64,000 nucleotides of DNA from Zygnema cylindricum (taxonomy: Eukaryota; Streptophyta; Zygnematophyceae; Zygnematales; Zygnemataceae): NCBI GenBank assembly GCA_037447655.1, contig JBBHKE010002665.1, forward strand, positions 32,342 to 96,341, given 5' to 3'. Below, in pieces: positions 10,046-19,098 of this stretch (position 1 is its first letter; each line of letters opens with the position of its first letter). Both the position numbers and the translations under genes were made by a program. Below the pieces are notes generated by a model. That model saw nothing but the letters and a program-made list of their open reading frames with translations, was not told the DNA's origin and made no database searches.

Positions 10046-10948
10046 TTAACATCCACCTCTTCCCCCATGTGAAGCATATCTAGCAGGTCCCCAAACATCA
10101 ATGTGAATTAGATCCAATACTTTCTCTCTCTTAAATGTGGCTGCCTTTGGAAATGGAAGTCTATGAATCTTCCCTTGGGTACATCCATTGCAATCATCAA
10201 AGGTCTCATCATCTTCAAAAGTAATACCCTTCACTATTCCTTTTTTCTTCATTTTCTTTAATCTATCTAGATGCACATGCCCCAACCTTTTATGGCAAAG
10301 CATCATCTCACTTGCACGCGAGTAGAGAACACTCTTTTCATTGCAAAGAACAATTTTGAACATTCCTTGATTGCCTTTCTCAACTATGAAATAAACCTCA
10401 TTATCAAAGCTTGCTGTGAAGATTCCTTTCCTAGTTCTTGTTTCATACTCATTTTCATCTAAGAAAACTGTTGAGACCAAGTTTTTACTAAACTGTAGAA
10501 TGTAAAGAACGTCTGAAAGTGTTACAATTGAGGCCTTTCCTTCAACTAGAACCTTCAAGTCAACAGTTCCAACAAGACTTGTGGTTTCTACTCTACCATC
10601 TTCGTACTTTATCTCAACTCTTGGAATCTTTCTCAGTTTAGTGAACCACCTTTTATCTTTGCACATATGCATTGAGGCCCCTGAGTCTATGATCCACCAA
10701 TCTTTAAGTGGTTCCCTCTTACCTTTGAAAGCACAATTTTGTCTCCGTGGAATGTCAACATGCTTTTTAGTGTTTTTCGGATTAAGAACAAGCTCCTCAA
10801 GCTCCTCAAGCTCCTCTTCCTCTTCGGTTTCTTCGTTCTCTTGCTCATCATGAACTAGAGTTAGGATAGCCTTTTTCTTTCCTTCATTTCTTGAGGTCTC
10901 TTGCCCATCTTTTTGTCGAAGATCTGCATGTTTGCCACAATCTGCCAT
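10046..10948 (-). pseudogene. A2 protease and integrase N-terminus
   Basis: One open frame from the end of the zinc knuckle (MADCGKHADLR) through a Glu-rich spacer, the protease active site WWIIDSGASMHMC, the GAG-pre-integrase block (CHKRLGHVHLDRLKKM, CNGCTQGKIH) to the integrase start (HIDVWGPARY). The stretch from about 10250 to 10800 looks identical to A1 (33382-33930), although the flanks differ. Confidence 0.85.
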
Positions 10949-11926
10949 ATAGTTTCCCGGTTTCTTTCAGAATTGACATAATCCTCCTCGAGAAGTTCCT
11001 CTCCCTTGTCTATCAAATCAGCCACCTGCTTGTCCTCTTCCTCTAAAGTTTTGATAGGGATCTTTCTCTCTCTCGTCATCACGCTTCCGCAAATCAGCTC
11101 CTGCAGACAATGTTTGAACACTTGGACTCCCTCTCCTAAGCTCTATGGTGAATTCTTTCACTAAGATCACTCCCACTGTGTCATCCCAATTCCAATTGCT
11201 ATCTCCTATGTCCTGCAATCGGTTAATGATATTCTCATACTCTTCAAGTAGTTTCATCATTAATGTGCTCATTCTTTGTCTCTCAGACCATGAGTTACCT
11301 GCACTCTCTAACTCTCCAAATAATGCTCCTAAATCATTGCAATAATTATTTATACTTCCTCCTTTATAAGAATAAGCTGCAATCTTATATTCTGCCAACT
11401 GTTGTTGCTGCAATGATCCACTCTCAAATTTGTTAACTAGTGATATCCAAATATGAGATGAATATTTGACATGTATAAGGGAAATGGCAATGACATTTGC
11501 TACACTTTTAAGATTTAAGAGCTTAGCAACCTTGTCTTTGTTGTTCCACTTTTCATACTCTGATCTTTCGATCTAAACCCTTGTCGCTGTTGCTGGTGGT
11601 GCTGTTGCTGATATCGCCTTTGACAATGGTGTCACTTGAGATGTAACTCCTATTTCTCATTTCATGACAATCTCCTCTCCTTCCTCGTCTTCATCCTCAG
11701 TGACGGTGGCAGCTGTTCTACCTACTATAGAGGCGGAGGTCCCAAAAAAACGCGTACCTCCAAACCTAGGTGGAGGTGGGCATCGAACTTGTCTAGACAC
11801 TATGCCCCATAGGTGTTTCTCAAACAGTTCTCCCTCTATCATCATTTCCCAATAAAGAAAGGCTGATCCAGCAAATATGGGCACCCTAGAGGGTGGGCCC
11901 ATAACTTGCAATTCTGTGGTCTCCAT
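10861..11926 (-). pseudogene. A2 gag
   Basis: The N-terminus METTELQVMGPPSRVPIF (from 11926) starts inside the 5' LTR and runs through the primer site, then breaks near 11657. 11413-11018 holds the UBN2-like copia gag core (QQQQLAEYKIAAYSYKGGS, WSERQRMSTLMMKLLEEYENIINRLQD). Frames shift at about 11450-11650 and near 11018-11121. It encodes the particle protein. Confidence 0.78.
11892..11906 (-). other. A2 primer binding site (half initiator tRNA-Met)
   Basis: Plus-strand GGTGGGCCCATAACT matches 14 of 15 bases of the anticodon arm of eukaryotic initiator tRNA-Met and abuts the LTR directly. Confidence 0.75.
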
Positions 11927-12808
11927 TGACCCAGAGAATGAGCAGCCTATGTAAAGCCTCTAGGATAATATTTATCCCTTCTACTTTCCCGCTGAATAAG
12001 CGCCGCCCAGGCACAAAAATATTCTGACCACTCTCATCCTTGTGAAGGGAAGACTCCCTTGAGTTAAACGCAAAAAGAATCACTGAATTAGCTCCCCTGA
12101 GCAGTAAGTTATGGCTGGTCAAAGATGACCTTTATGGTTACAAGCTCTCTTAGAGAGAGGTACCTTAATTTCACTCAGTTCTGGTTTGCCTACCTACAAC
12201 TGCCTACTACTAAACCGTAGTCGAATAGAAACATTATATAGTACAAAAAGGTACACTAGACGATGTACTTATTGTACGGCCATTGTAAAACATGGCTTTC
12301 AAAGTTAAGCTTGTCAAAACAGGGGCCATGATTCATCCTCCCATCTCCTCCGGTATCCAATAGTATGGTGCCATGTGGCGTACCGTGACGCTATCCCCAA
12401 ACGGCGCCAAAAATTTATTGCGGGTGGCGGCTGCAATTGTGGCCGTCCGATCATTTGTATTTATGGGGCTTCGATTCGTTTCCATAAATGAATTGATTAA
12501 TGCGTGTTTTCGATAGTGTGTTGCAAATTAGTCTTTTCACAAATACATAAATTTGCGTGAAACGTAATACGTATATCGTTTCGGTAGTGCCTTAATGGAT
12601 AAGGCTTAGTTCTAAATAGTAGTGTGTAGATCGTGGTTCAAATTCGGCCAAAGGGAGTATTTTGCTAGAAATAGTAAAATGCCTTCTATTTAATTCTACC
12701 TCTTTCTAAATGAAGCAGCACCCATGGCGTGCCTTTGGTTCTCTCTTTCTCTCTCTTTACATTCTAACTAAAACATAGAAGTGAACTATGAATTACCTCA
12801 TTTAAACA
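11907..12808 (-). repeat. A2 5' LTR
   Basis: 902 bp, TGCAATTCTG ... TTTAAACA on the plus strand. In element orientation its last 20 bp encode METTELQ of gag. Confidence 0.88.
12582..12663 (+). other. tRNA-like Pol III cassette in A2 5' LTR
   Basis: A-box-like TGGATAAGGCT, B box GGTTCAAATTC at 12635-12645 and TTTT at 12660-12663, antisense to A2. Confidence 0.45.
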
Positions 12809-13001
12809 CTCTACATGCTAGTTGACAGACCCAGGTTCAAATCTAGATTTATGTAACATTTTAGTAAAATATCCTCTACTTCAAAATCTGCCACTTTCTA
12901 AATTTTACGGCAGCCATGGCGTGCTTTTGATCCTCACTCTCTTTCTATAAAGTAAAACTAAAATAGAGAAGTGAACTATTTAATTACCTCTTTTCAACAG
13001 T
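12809..13001 (-). repeat. Remainder of an older LTR A, split by A2
   Basis: Continues the LTR text broken at 6549: B box GGTTCAAATCT at 12834-12844, TTTT at 12859-12862 and the LTR edge CTTTTCAACA at about 13001. With 6514-6549 it is the second copy of the 5314-5530 segment. Confidence 0.75.
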
Positions 13002-13671
13002 AAGCGGGTACTTTGTACTTGTACGGAATAAATGGCGGATCCGGGGACCCACGGACGGCGATTGCTGGAGAAACGAGTGGAGAAGGAATGTTTTTGGGCT
13101 TCGTGATGGGACCCGCGGAGTGAGAGGAATGAGGAGGAGGCGAAGGTGGAAAATCTGAGCGTATTCCGAAGATGGAGAATGGGGGGTTGACGCCCTTAAG
13201 GGAATGTGAATAGTCTTGTCTGGTTGTAACTCCACCAAAGCCTCCATGGTGGAAGCAACCTCCACTGATACAAAGGTAGGCTCTACCCGGGGCAGTGAAA
13301 CGGACTGAGGGGGTTAATATGCACCCAAACCTTTCATGTTAGGCCCTCTGGTTTCCTCCCCTTCTTGGTGAAGGGGAGATTCCAGTCTAGATCCTGGTGA
13401 TGTCCTTGGAGACTGAGTTGCATGAGGAGTTGCTTGACCCCAAGGTGGTCTTCTCGTAGAGGGACTTGGCCTATGAGGAGGAGCTACCTGTCCCCTAAGA
13501 ATTCCTCATGCCCTCAGTTGAGCCTCTCGAATAAGAAGGAGTTCCCATTCAAGTGCCTCCTTCATTTCACTTTCAAGAGCATCCCAATCTATGGTGACGG
13601 GTTCGGTCCGCGCCGTAGCCTCACTCTGCGATCCCAAAATGTCAACTAGTTTTTGGGTGCTGCCCACTATC
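13002..13671 (-). pseudogene. G1 gag segment, duplication unit 2
   Basis: Counterpart of 5531-6200. It includes the Glu-rich helix ALESEMKEALEWELLLIREA (minus strand, about 13510-13575), which matches the G2 helix at 24530-24610. It is interrupted at 13672 by the target duplication CTTGA of element B and resumes at 20134. Confidence 0.55.
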
Positions 13672-13983
13672 CTTGATGAAACTCTGAGACCTCCATAAGT
13701 CATCAGAGTGGACAGCTTCCAAGAAGCCTCTAGGATAATCTTGACCCCTTTGTGTTTTAGCAAAAATAACTGCCGCCCTGGCAAACAAAAACCCTGACTA
13801 CCTTCAGCCCTTTGAAGGCAAGACTCCCTTGAGTTGATAGCAAAAAGAATTTCTGAATTTGCTCCCCTGAGCAGTAAGTTATGGAGGGTCAAAGTTGACC
13901 TTTTGTACAGAAGCTCTCTGGGAGAGAGGGTCCTATCTTCTAATTTTTCTAAGTCCTATCTCTCTCACAGACTCTATCTACTG

Positions 13984-14075
13984 ATGTACGGAACCAATCA
14001 GATTTCAGTTCCGTACGTAAAAGTACAACTGCCGGTGTACTTTATGTACGGATATTGTACGATATGGCCTAAATG
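13984..14075. promoter_or_regulatory. GTAC cluster in LTR B
   Basis: Six GTAC tetramers in about 90 bp, beginning beside a CCAAT box (ACCAATCAG). Similar clusters lie at the same place in LTR A (about 4978-5035, five copies), E1 (about 36915-36965, five) and E2 (49296-49372, six). GTAC is the core bound by plant SBP/SPL proteins and the copper-response core; function here is inferred only. Confidence 0.4.
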
Positions 14076-14430
14076 TCCACACGTGGAGTATCCGGATTCG
14101 CTCCTTAAATCCTCGAAGATGCCGCGCTCCAATGTTACATCGCCACGTGTCATCCGATGTGGCGCTGCCCACAAACCGCCGAATTCTCCTTCCGCGATCT
14201 CGGCGCAATTTCCGGCCGTCCGATTTAAACTCGTTTTTGATCGTAGCCGTAATAAATACATGCGCGGTATTTGTTTCGCTTCCGAAATCAATGCGCGGTA
14301 TTGATTTCATATCCGTACCGCAATTCGTACTTTTACAATTCCATATCTATGTGTCCCGTAAATAGTTATAGTTAAATGAATTATCCTACGTGTATCTGTA
14401 TAAATAATTATCATACTATATACTACGCAT

Positions 14431-14527
14431 TAGTACCTCTAGACTTAACGGCTAAGGCTACCGGCTATCTCCTAGCTGTCGGCCGGCAGGTACCAGGATC
14501 AAATCCTGCAGCCGGCATATACCTTTT
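14431..14527 (+). other. tRNA-like Pol III cassette in B 3' LTR
   Basis: Box-A-like region TTAACGGCTAAGGCT, T-arm-like CAGGATCAAATCCTG (core at 14495-14507) and TTTT at 14524-14527, antisense to the element. Confidence 0.45.
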
Positions 14528-14726
14528 AGTAATTAATCCGTAGACTAATATAAATTTCCCGTAAACCTGAGGATAGCTTAGGTAGCCATGGCTCTAGCTT
14601 CCTCTCCAATTTCTCAGTGACTACGACAAGTTTGAGAGTTGGAGAGAGAAGTTAGAGGTAGACTGCCTCGGCTTCTTTGTTTCTATTTAGACCTAGAAAA
14701 TACTTAAAAAACCATTAATTTCTACA

Positions 14727-14735
14727 CTCCCCTTA
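14727..14735 (-). other. B polypurine tract
   Basis: On the minus strand AAGGGGAG directly precedes the LTR start TGTAGA. It is the plus-strand primer site; equivalents precede the 3' LTRs of A1 (30606-30614), A2 (7452-7460), C (59405-59416) and D (47591-47602). Confidence 0.75.
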
Positions 14736-14739
14736 TTTT

Positions 14740-16062
14740 CTAGTCAATCTTTAATTTCAGACCACACTTCTCCCTACAGAAAATTAGCTTAGGGGAAGGC
14801 ACAGGTTTGGTCATCATATCTGCTACCATCTCACTATCTGGCCTGTACTCTAAACTGATTATTTTGTTTTCTACTTTTTCTCTAACAAAGCTGAGTCTGA
14901 TGTCCATGTGTTTGGCTTTAAAATGATGTTTAGGATTGGCAGAAATAGCGATTGCTGCCTGATTATCACAAAATATTTTCTGCACACCACTCTTAAGGTG
15001 ACCAAGCTCACCAAGCAAAGACTTGACCCACATCAATTCTTTTACAGCAGAGCAAGAGGCCATATACTCAGCCTCCATGGTAGACTGAGCAATAACCTTT
15101 TGCTGTTTGCTACTCCAACAGCAAGCCCCATCACCCACATATAATACATATCCAGAAGTGCATCTCCTCATCGGAGCATCACCATAACTGGCATCACTCC
15201 AAGTGGTGATGTCAGTATTCTCCCCACCCAAATGCAACCATAGATCTCTAGTTCCTATCACGTATCTAAGGACTCTCTTAGCTGCCTCCCAATCCTTCTT
15301 ATTGGGAGCATTTAAACTTCTACTCAGCACTCCTACAGCTGCAGCTAAATCCGGCCGGGTACAATTCATAAAATAGATTAGACTTCCCACTACTTGCCTG
15401 TAAGGAATAGTCTGCATGAACTTCTGTTCATCAGGAGATAATACCTCGTCTAAGACTATGACTCCTTCTTCCTCACTCCCCTCACTTCCCTTCTTTAACT
15501 CCATTGGAGTTGTACAACTATTAGCTTTATCCATTTGAAATTTTTCAAGCATGTTCCCTATTGCTTCCTTTTGAGTCAATCTTATAATTTTCCTTTTCCT
15601 GTCTCTCTCTACTTGAATTCCCAAAATATATCTTGCTTCTCCCATATCCTTCATTTCAAATCTCCCCTTAAGATCGGTTTTCAGTTTGTTAATTTTTTCC
15701 ATTGATTTACTTAAAACAAGCAAATCATCAACATAAATTGCAATAAATATAAGACCTTCCTCATCTTCGAAAACATAGATTGAGTGATCTGAGCTGATCC
15801 GAATATATCCCAGACCGGTAAGAAACTCATCAAGCTTCTTATTCCATTGTCGAGGTGCCTGTTTCAAACCATAAAGAGATTTAATCATCCGGCATACCTT
15901 ACTCTCCTCTCCTTCCTCCACAAAACCTTCGGGTTGTCGCATGAAGATCTCCTCTTCCAATTCTCCATGCAAAAAGGCTGTCTTGATGTCCATCTGATGC
16001 ACTTCCATGTCTTCCGCCGCTGCTAAACTGAGAAGTATGCGGACGGAGGGAAATCTGACCAC
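14740..16062 (-). CDS. B reverse transcriptase and RNase H
   Basis: 440 residues, the C-terminal third of the copia polyprotein. RT motifs in order: [47 protein letters not shown] and the catalytic YVDD in IAIYVDDLLVLS. RNase H follows: WSDASYGDAP, CCWSSKQQKVIAQSTMEAEY, FCDNQAAIAI and HHFKAKHMDIR. It ends in TAG 13 bp before the 3' LTR. The Met at 16062 is only the first Met after an internal TAG (16078-16080); natural translation enters from the upstream frame. All catalytic residues look intact. Confidence 0.92.
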   Translation of the reverse strand: MVRFPSVRILLSLAAAEDMEVHQMDIKTAFLHGELEEEIFMRQPEGFVEEGEESKVCRMIKSLYGLKQAPRQWNKKLDEFLTGLGYIRISSDHSIYVFEDEEGLIFIAIYVDDLLVLSKSMEKINKLKTDLKGRFEMKDMGEARYILGIQVERDRKRKIIRLTQKEAIGNMLEKFQMDKANSCTTPMELKKGSEGSEEEGVIVLDEVLSPDEQKFMQTIPYRQVVGSLIYFMNCTRPDLAAAVGVLSRSLNAPNKKDWEAAKRVLRYVIGTRDLWLHLGGENTDITTWSDASYGDAPMRRCTSGYVLYVGDGACCWSSKQQKVIAQSTMEAEYMASCSAVKELMWVKSLLGELGHLKSGVQKIFCDNQAAIAISANPKHHFKAKHMDIRLSFVREKVENKIISLEYRPDSEMVADMMTKPVPSPKLIFCREKCGLKLKID

Positions 16063-16077
16063 CGGGGCAAAGGTTTC

Positions 16078-18171
16078 CTAGTAGTCAATTCCTTCCTTTT
16101 GTGTAAATCCCTTTGCCACTAATCTAGCCTTGTAGCGCTCGATTGTGTTATCTGGGTTCAGTTTTAGTTTGAAAACCCACTTACAACCGATTGGTTTTCG
16201 GTTAGGTGGACAGTCCACCAGCTCCCAAGTATCGGCTGCCAGGATTGAAGCCATCTCCTCATTGATGGCTGTCTTCCATCGGTTTCTTTCTGGACAAGTC
16301 ATCGCCTCTCCATAAGTTTGAGGTTCATCTTGATGAGATAGTTTAGTTACCTTGTTAATAACCTGTTTTTCTTGCAGTCTTTTGCTACTTCTCCTCCCCC
16401 CCTCAAAATCTGAGGCCGGAATAGATGGTTCTCGTGGATTCTTTCGAACAAACTCGACTTCTCCCCTATCCCTTGATTCCGAATCAATTTCCACCACGTC
16501 TTCCGCTTCGAGTAGAGTTGTCACTGGAGTTTCCACAGCCGGGTCCTTTTCTGTCTGATTTGTACCTGCAAGAATGTCATCTTCTCTAAAACCTGGGTAG
16601 TTAGGAAGCTCAAAGTCATCGGAATTTTCTGACTCAAATCTGATTTTTACTGACTTCGTATATTTGAAGGGATCCACAGACTTTCCTTCATCCATAACTA
16701 CTAGATGCTTTACTAAGATTATATCTTCCCTTTTTAGATCATAAACTCTATATCCTTTAACATCTTCATCATATCCTAATAAGTATCCCGGTTTTCCTTT
16801 AGGATCTAGCTTCCAATTGGACCGATCAGTATCTAGACTGAACACTTGACTGCCGAAAACCTTTAAGTGAGATATGTCTGGTTTCCGGCCTGTCCATCTC
16901 TCATAAGGTGTTTGATCTTTTATAGCTGAAGTACGAACTCTATTCTTGAGGTAATTAGCACAGTTCATTGCTTCTGCCCAAAACCTTTTTCCTATCTTTT
17001 TATCTGACAACATACTTCTAGCACTATCACTTAGTGTTCTATTTAACCTTTCAGCTACCCCATTCTGTTCCGGATTTTCTGGAACTGTCTTTTGGTGTTG
17101 AACCCCATCTTCCCTCAGAAAATCCTCAAACTGGTTAGAAGTATACTCTCCACCATTGTCACTCCTTACTCTCTTGATTGGAGTTTCATGGAGTTTTTCG
17201 CTCCATGCTTTATATTGTCTGAAGCAATCCTCAGCTTCGGACTTGTTTTTCAAAAAATATACCCGGGAATACCGAGACCAATCATCAGTTATAGTCATCA
17301 TAAATCTCTTCCCCCCCGGTGAGGGCACTCTAGCCGGTCCCCAAATATCTGTGTGTACTAGATCTAGAATTTTTTCTCCCTTATAGGTGGCTGATTTAGG
17401 AAAGGGTAATCTGTGTGCTTTACCTTGAGCACATCCACTACAATCACTTATATCATCACTCTCACTGAACTGAATCCCTTCCACCACTCCCATCTTTTTC
17501 ATCTCTCTTAACTTATCTAGATTCACATGCCCAAGCCTCTTATGCCACATCATAATATCATGAACACCAGCGTAATAAAGTTTTTTCTTTTCATTACTTA
17601 AGATCAGCCTAAACATCCCATGGCTACCTTTCTCAGCAATGAAATAGACATCATCCTCAAAACTAGCAGTAAAGACTCCTTCCCTAGTGCTAGTAAAAAA
17701 ACCCTTATCATCCAATACTGATGTGGAGATAAGATTTTTGTTCAGCTCCGGAATAAACAATACATCAGAGAATGTTAATATGGATGCCTTTCCTTCTACT
17801 AACACTTTCAGATCTACCGATCCTACAAGAGTAGTGGTGACTATCCTCCCATCCCCGTACTCTATCTCTACGGTGGGAATCTTTCTTATCTTAGTGAACA
17901 GGTGCCTATCCTTACACATGTGCATGGAGGCACCTGAATCTATGATCCAGCCTGCTTCACCTTTCAATCCACCGTAAGCACATTTCTGCCTTCGTGGAAT
18001 TTCGACCTCATTTTTCGCCTCCAACTCCTCATCCAAAAAGAGCTCATCGTCCTCGTCCTCGGATTCCGCCTCAAGTACCTGTGTGACAAGGGCCTTTTTC
18101 TTTCCTCTCGGGGTACCACCAGTCTGCCCCTCCTTTAACCAAAGCTCGGTTAGCTTAGTGCACTCTGCCAT
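16078..18171 (-). CDS. B protease and integrase (and start of RT)
   Basis: 697 residues in the same frame as gag and RT. Order: end of a CCHC knuckle (CHFCKKPGHYMAEC begins upstream at about 18213), acidic spacer, protease GWIIDSGASMHMC, GAG-pre-integrase (WHKRLGHVNLDKL, CSGCAQGKAH), integrase with Asp in HTDIWGPA, Asp in RSDNGGEYTS and Glu in EQNGVAERLNR, integrase C-terminus (TPYERWTGRKPDISHLKVF), linker, and RT start (CKWVFKLKLNP, ARLVAKGFTQKEG). TAG at 16078-16080 replaces the Glu of the usual YEETFAPV, so one substitution separates it from RT. Confidence 0.93.
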   Translation of the reverse strand: MAECTKLTELWLKEGQTGGTPRGKKKALVTQVLEAESEDEDDELFLDEELEAKNEVEIPRRQKCAYGGLKGEAGWIIDSGASMHMCKDRHLFTKIRKIPTVEIEYGDGRIVTTTLVGSVDLKVLVEGKASILTFSDVLFIPELNKNLISTSVLDDKGFFTSTREGVFTASFEDDVYFIAEKGSHGMFRLILSNEKKKLYYAGVHDIMMWHKRLGHVNLDKLREMKKMGVVEGIQFSESDDISDCSGCAQGKAHRLPFPKSATYKGEKILDLVHTDIWGPARVPSPGGKRFMMTITDDWSRYSRVYFLKNKSEAEDCFRQYKAWSEKLHETPIKRVRSDNGGEYTSNQFEDFLREDGVQHQKTVPENPEQNGVAERLNRTLSDSARSMLSDKKIGKRFWAEAMNCANYLKNRVRTSAIKDQTPYERWTGRKPDISHLKVFGSQVFSLDTDRSNWKLDPKGKPGYLLGYDEDVKGYRVYDLKREDIILVKHLVVMDEGKSVDPFKYTKSVKIRFESENSDDFELPNYPGFREDDILAGTNQTEKDPAVETPVTTLLEAEDVVEIDSESRDRGEVEFVRKNPREPSIPASDFEGGRRSSKRLQEKQVINKVTKLSHQDEPQTYGEAMTCPERNRWKTAINEEMASILAADTWELVDCPPNRKPIGCKWVFKLKLNPDNTIERYKARLVAKGFTQKEGIDY

Positions 18172-18237
18172 ATAGTGCCCCGGTTTCTTACAAAAATGAC
18201 ATAAACCTTTGGGAGCCCTTGGTTCGAATTCGTCGGC

Positions 18238-19098
18238 CTATTTTTTCTGCTCCCTACCCCCATAGTTTCCGACCGGTTTTCGGGAATCCCTGTTCCTCCA
18301 ATCAGTGGCTGTTGCCAAGGCTTGGCCACTCTTTCCTCCCCTTCGGATCTCGATTGTATTCTCTTGAACTAGAATCATCCCTACCACTGAGTTCCATATC
18401 CACCTTGAGTCAGGCAAGTCCTGCACACGGTAAACTATGTTCACGAACTCATCAGGTAACTTCATCAGTAAACAGTTAACCTTTTCTTTTTCACTAAAAT
18501 CTTTTCCCGCACTGTGTAGCTCCATGAAGAGAGTAGCAAGCTCATTGCAAAAATCCAACATATTTCCTCCTTTATATACATACTCCTTAACTTTCTGATC
18601 AGCCAACTGTTGTTGCTGAATCGTACCACTTCGGTACATCTCTATGAGAGCCATCCAAAGATCGGATGCCCTTTCTACCTGCAAATGAGGACATGCAAGT
18701 CCTTGAGTGAGATGGCGTAGGATGAAGTGCTTTGCCGCCATATTGTTAAAGTCCCAGGTTTCAGTATCATTCTCCTCGTTCCTCGGAATAGGTGACATGA
18801 ACGTCGAACCAGTTGCTATTGGTGTGGTCGTCTCCTTCTCCTTTCCTTTGTCCACCACCTCTCCTTCTTTTGTTTCCTCCGTTGAAGGTGGATCCTCTTT
18901 CCTGGTGAATCTGGTTCCTCCCAACCCTGGAGGAATTCCAAGACTTGATGGACGCCCCAACCGTCCACTCACTATCCCCCAAAATCTTTTTTCGCATAGA
19001 GCTCCTATCATCATACTTTCCCAGTATATGAAGCCAGTTCCATTAAAGATTGGTACCCTAGAGGGTGGGCCCATAACCTGAAACTCTGAGACCTCCAT
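18238..19098 (-). CDS. B gag
   Basis: 286 residues. The frame opens at ATG 19096-19098 inside the 5' LTR (MEVSEFQV) and passes through the primer site as MGPPSRVPIF; the second ATG lies in the primer site, so the true start is open. The core has the copia gag (UBN2-like) pattern: LTQGLACPHLQVERASDLW, QQQQLADQKVKEYVYKGGN and a capsid-like helical C-terminus. A TAG at 18238-18240 stops it 24 bp before the zinc knuckle, in frame with pol. It is either a point mutation or a readthrough stop. It forms the particle that packages the RNA. Confidence 0.88.
   Translation of the reverse strand: MEVSEFQVMGPPSRVPIFNGTGFIYWESMMIGALCEKRFWGIVSGRLGRPSSLGIPPGLGGTRFTRKEDPPSTEETKEGEVVDKGKEKETTTPIATGSTFMSPIPRNEENDTETWDFNNMAAKHFILRHLTQGLACPHLQVERASDLWMALIEMYRSGTIQQQQLADQKVKEYVYKGGNMLDFCNELATLFMELHSAGKDFSEKEKVNCLLMKLPDEFVNIVYRVQDLPDSRWIWNSVVGMILVQENTIEIRRGGKSGQALATATDWRNRDSRKPVGNYGGREQKK
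19064..19078 (-). other. B primer binding site (half initiator tRNA-Met)
   Basis: Plus-strand GGTGGGCCCATAACC reproduces 15 bases of the initiator tRNA-Met anticodon arm, abutting the LTR at 19079. The minus strand is therefore complementary to an internal tRNA segment, not to the CCA end, as in Drosophila copia. Confidence 0.85.

Larger units (their letters stand above)
6550..12808 (-). mobile_element. A2: complete but degenerate Ty1/copia element
   Basis: Two 902-bp LTRs (6550-7451 and 11907-12808) enclose gag, protease, integrase, RT and RNase H in copia order on the minus strand. Flanks GTCTA (6545-6549) and CTCTA (12809-12813) are a target duplication with one change. It landed inside the tRNA-like cassette of an older family A LTR (duplication unit 2). 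The coding region has many stops and frameshifts, three of which it shares with element A1. Confidence 0.9.
13677..14726 (-). repeat. B 3' LTR
   Basis: 1050 bp, TGAAACTCTG ... TTTCTACA on the plus strand, nearly identical to 19079-20128. Open frames inside it on either strand recur in the second LTR simply because the LTRs are alike; they are not genes. Confidence 0.95.

Noticed and set aside
14005-14365. Open frames of about 100 residues, repeated at 19400-19767
   Set aside because: They are the same stretch of the two B LTRs, with frames on both strands; not seen in other LTR families and without domains.
14740-19098. Stop-codon reassignment (TAG read as sense), because both breaks in B are TAG
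   Set aside because: B pol itself ends in TAG before the LTR, and other elements have TAA and TGA breaks as well. Two point mutations, or readthrough at one site, explain it better.
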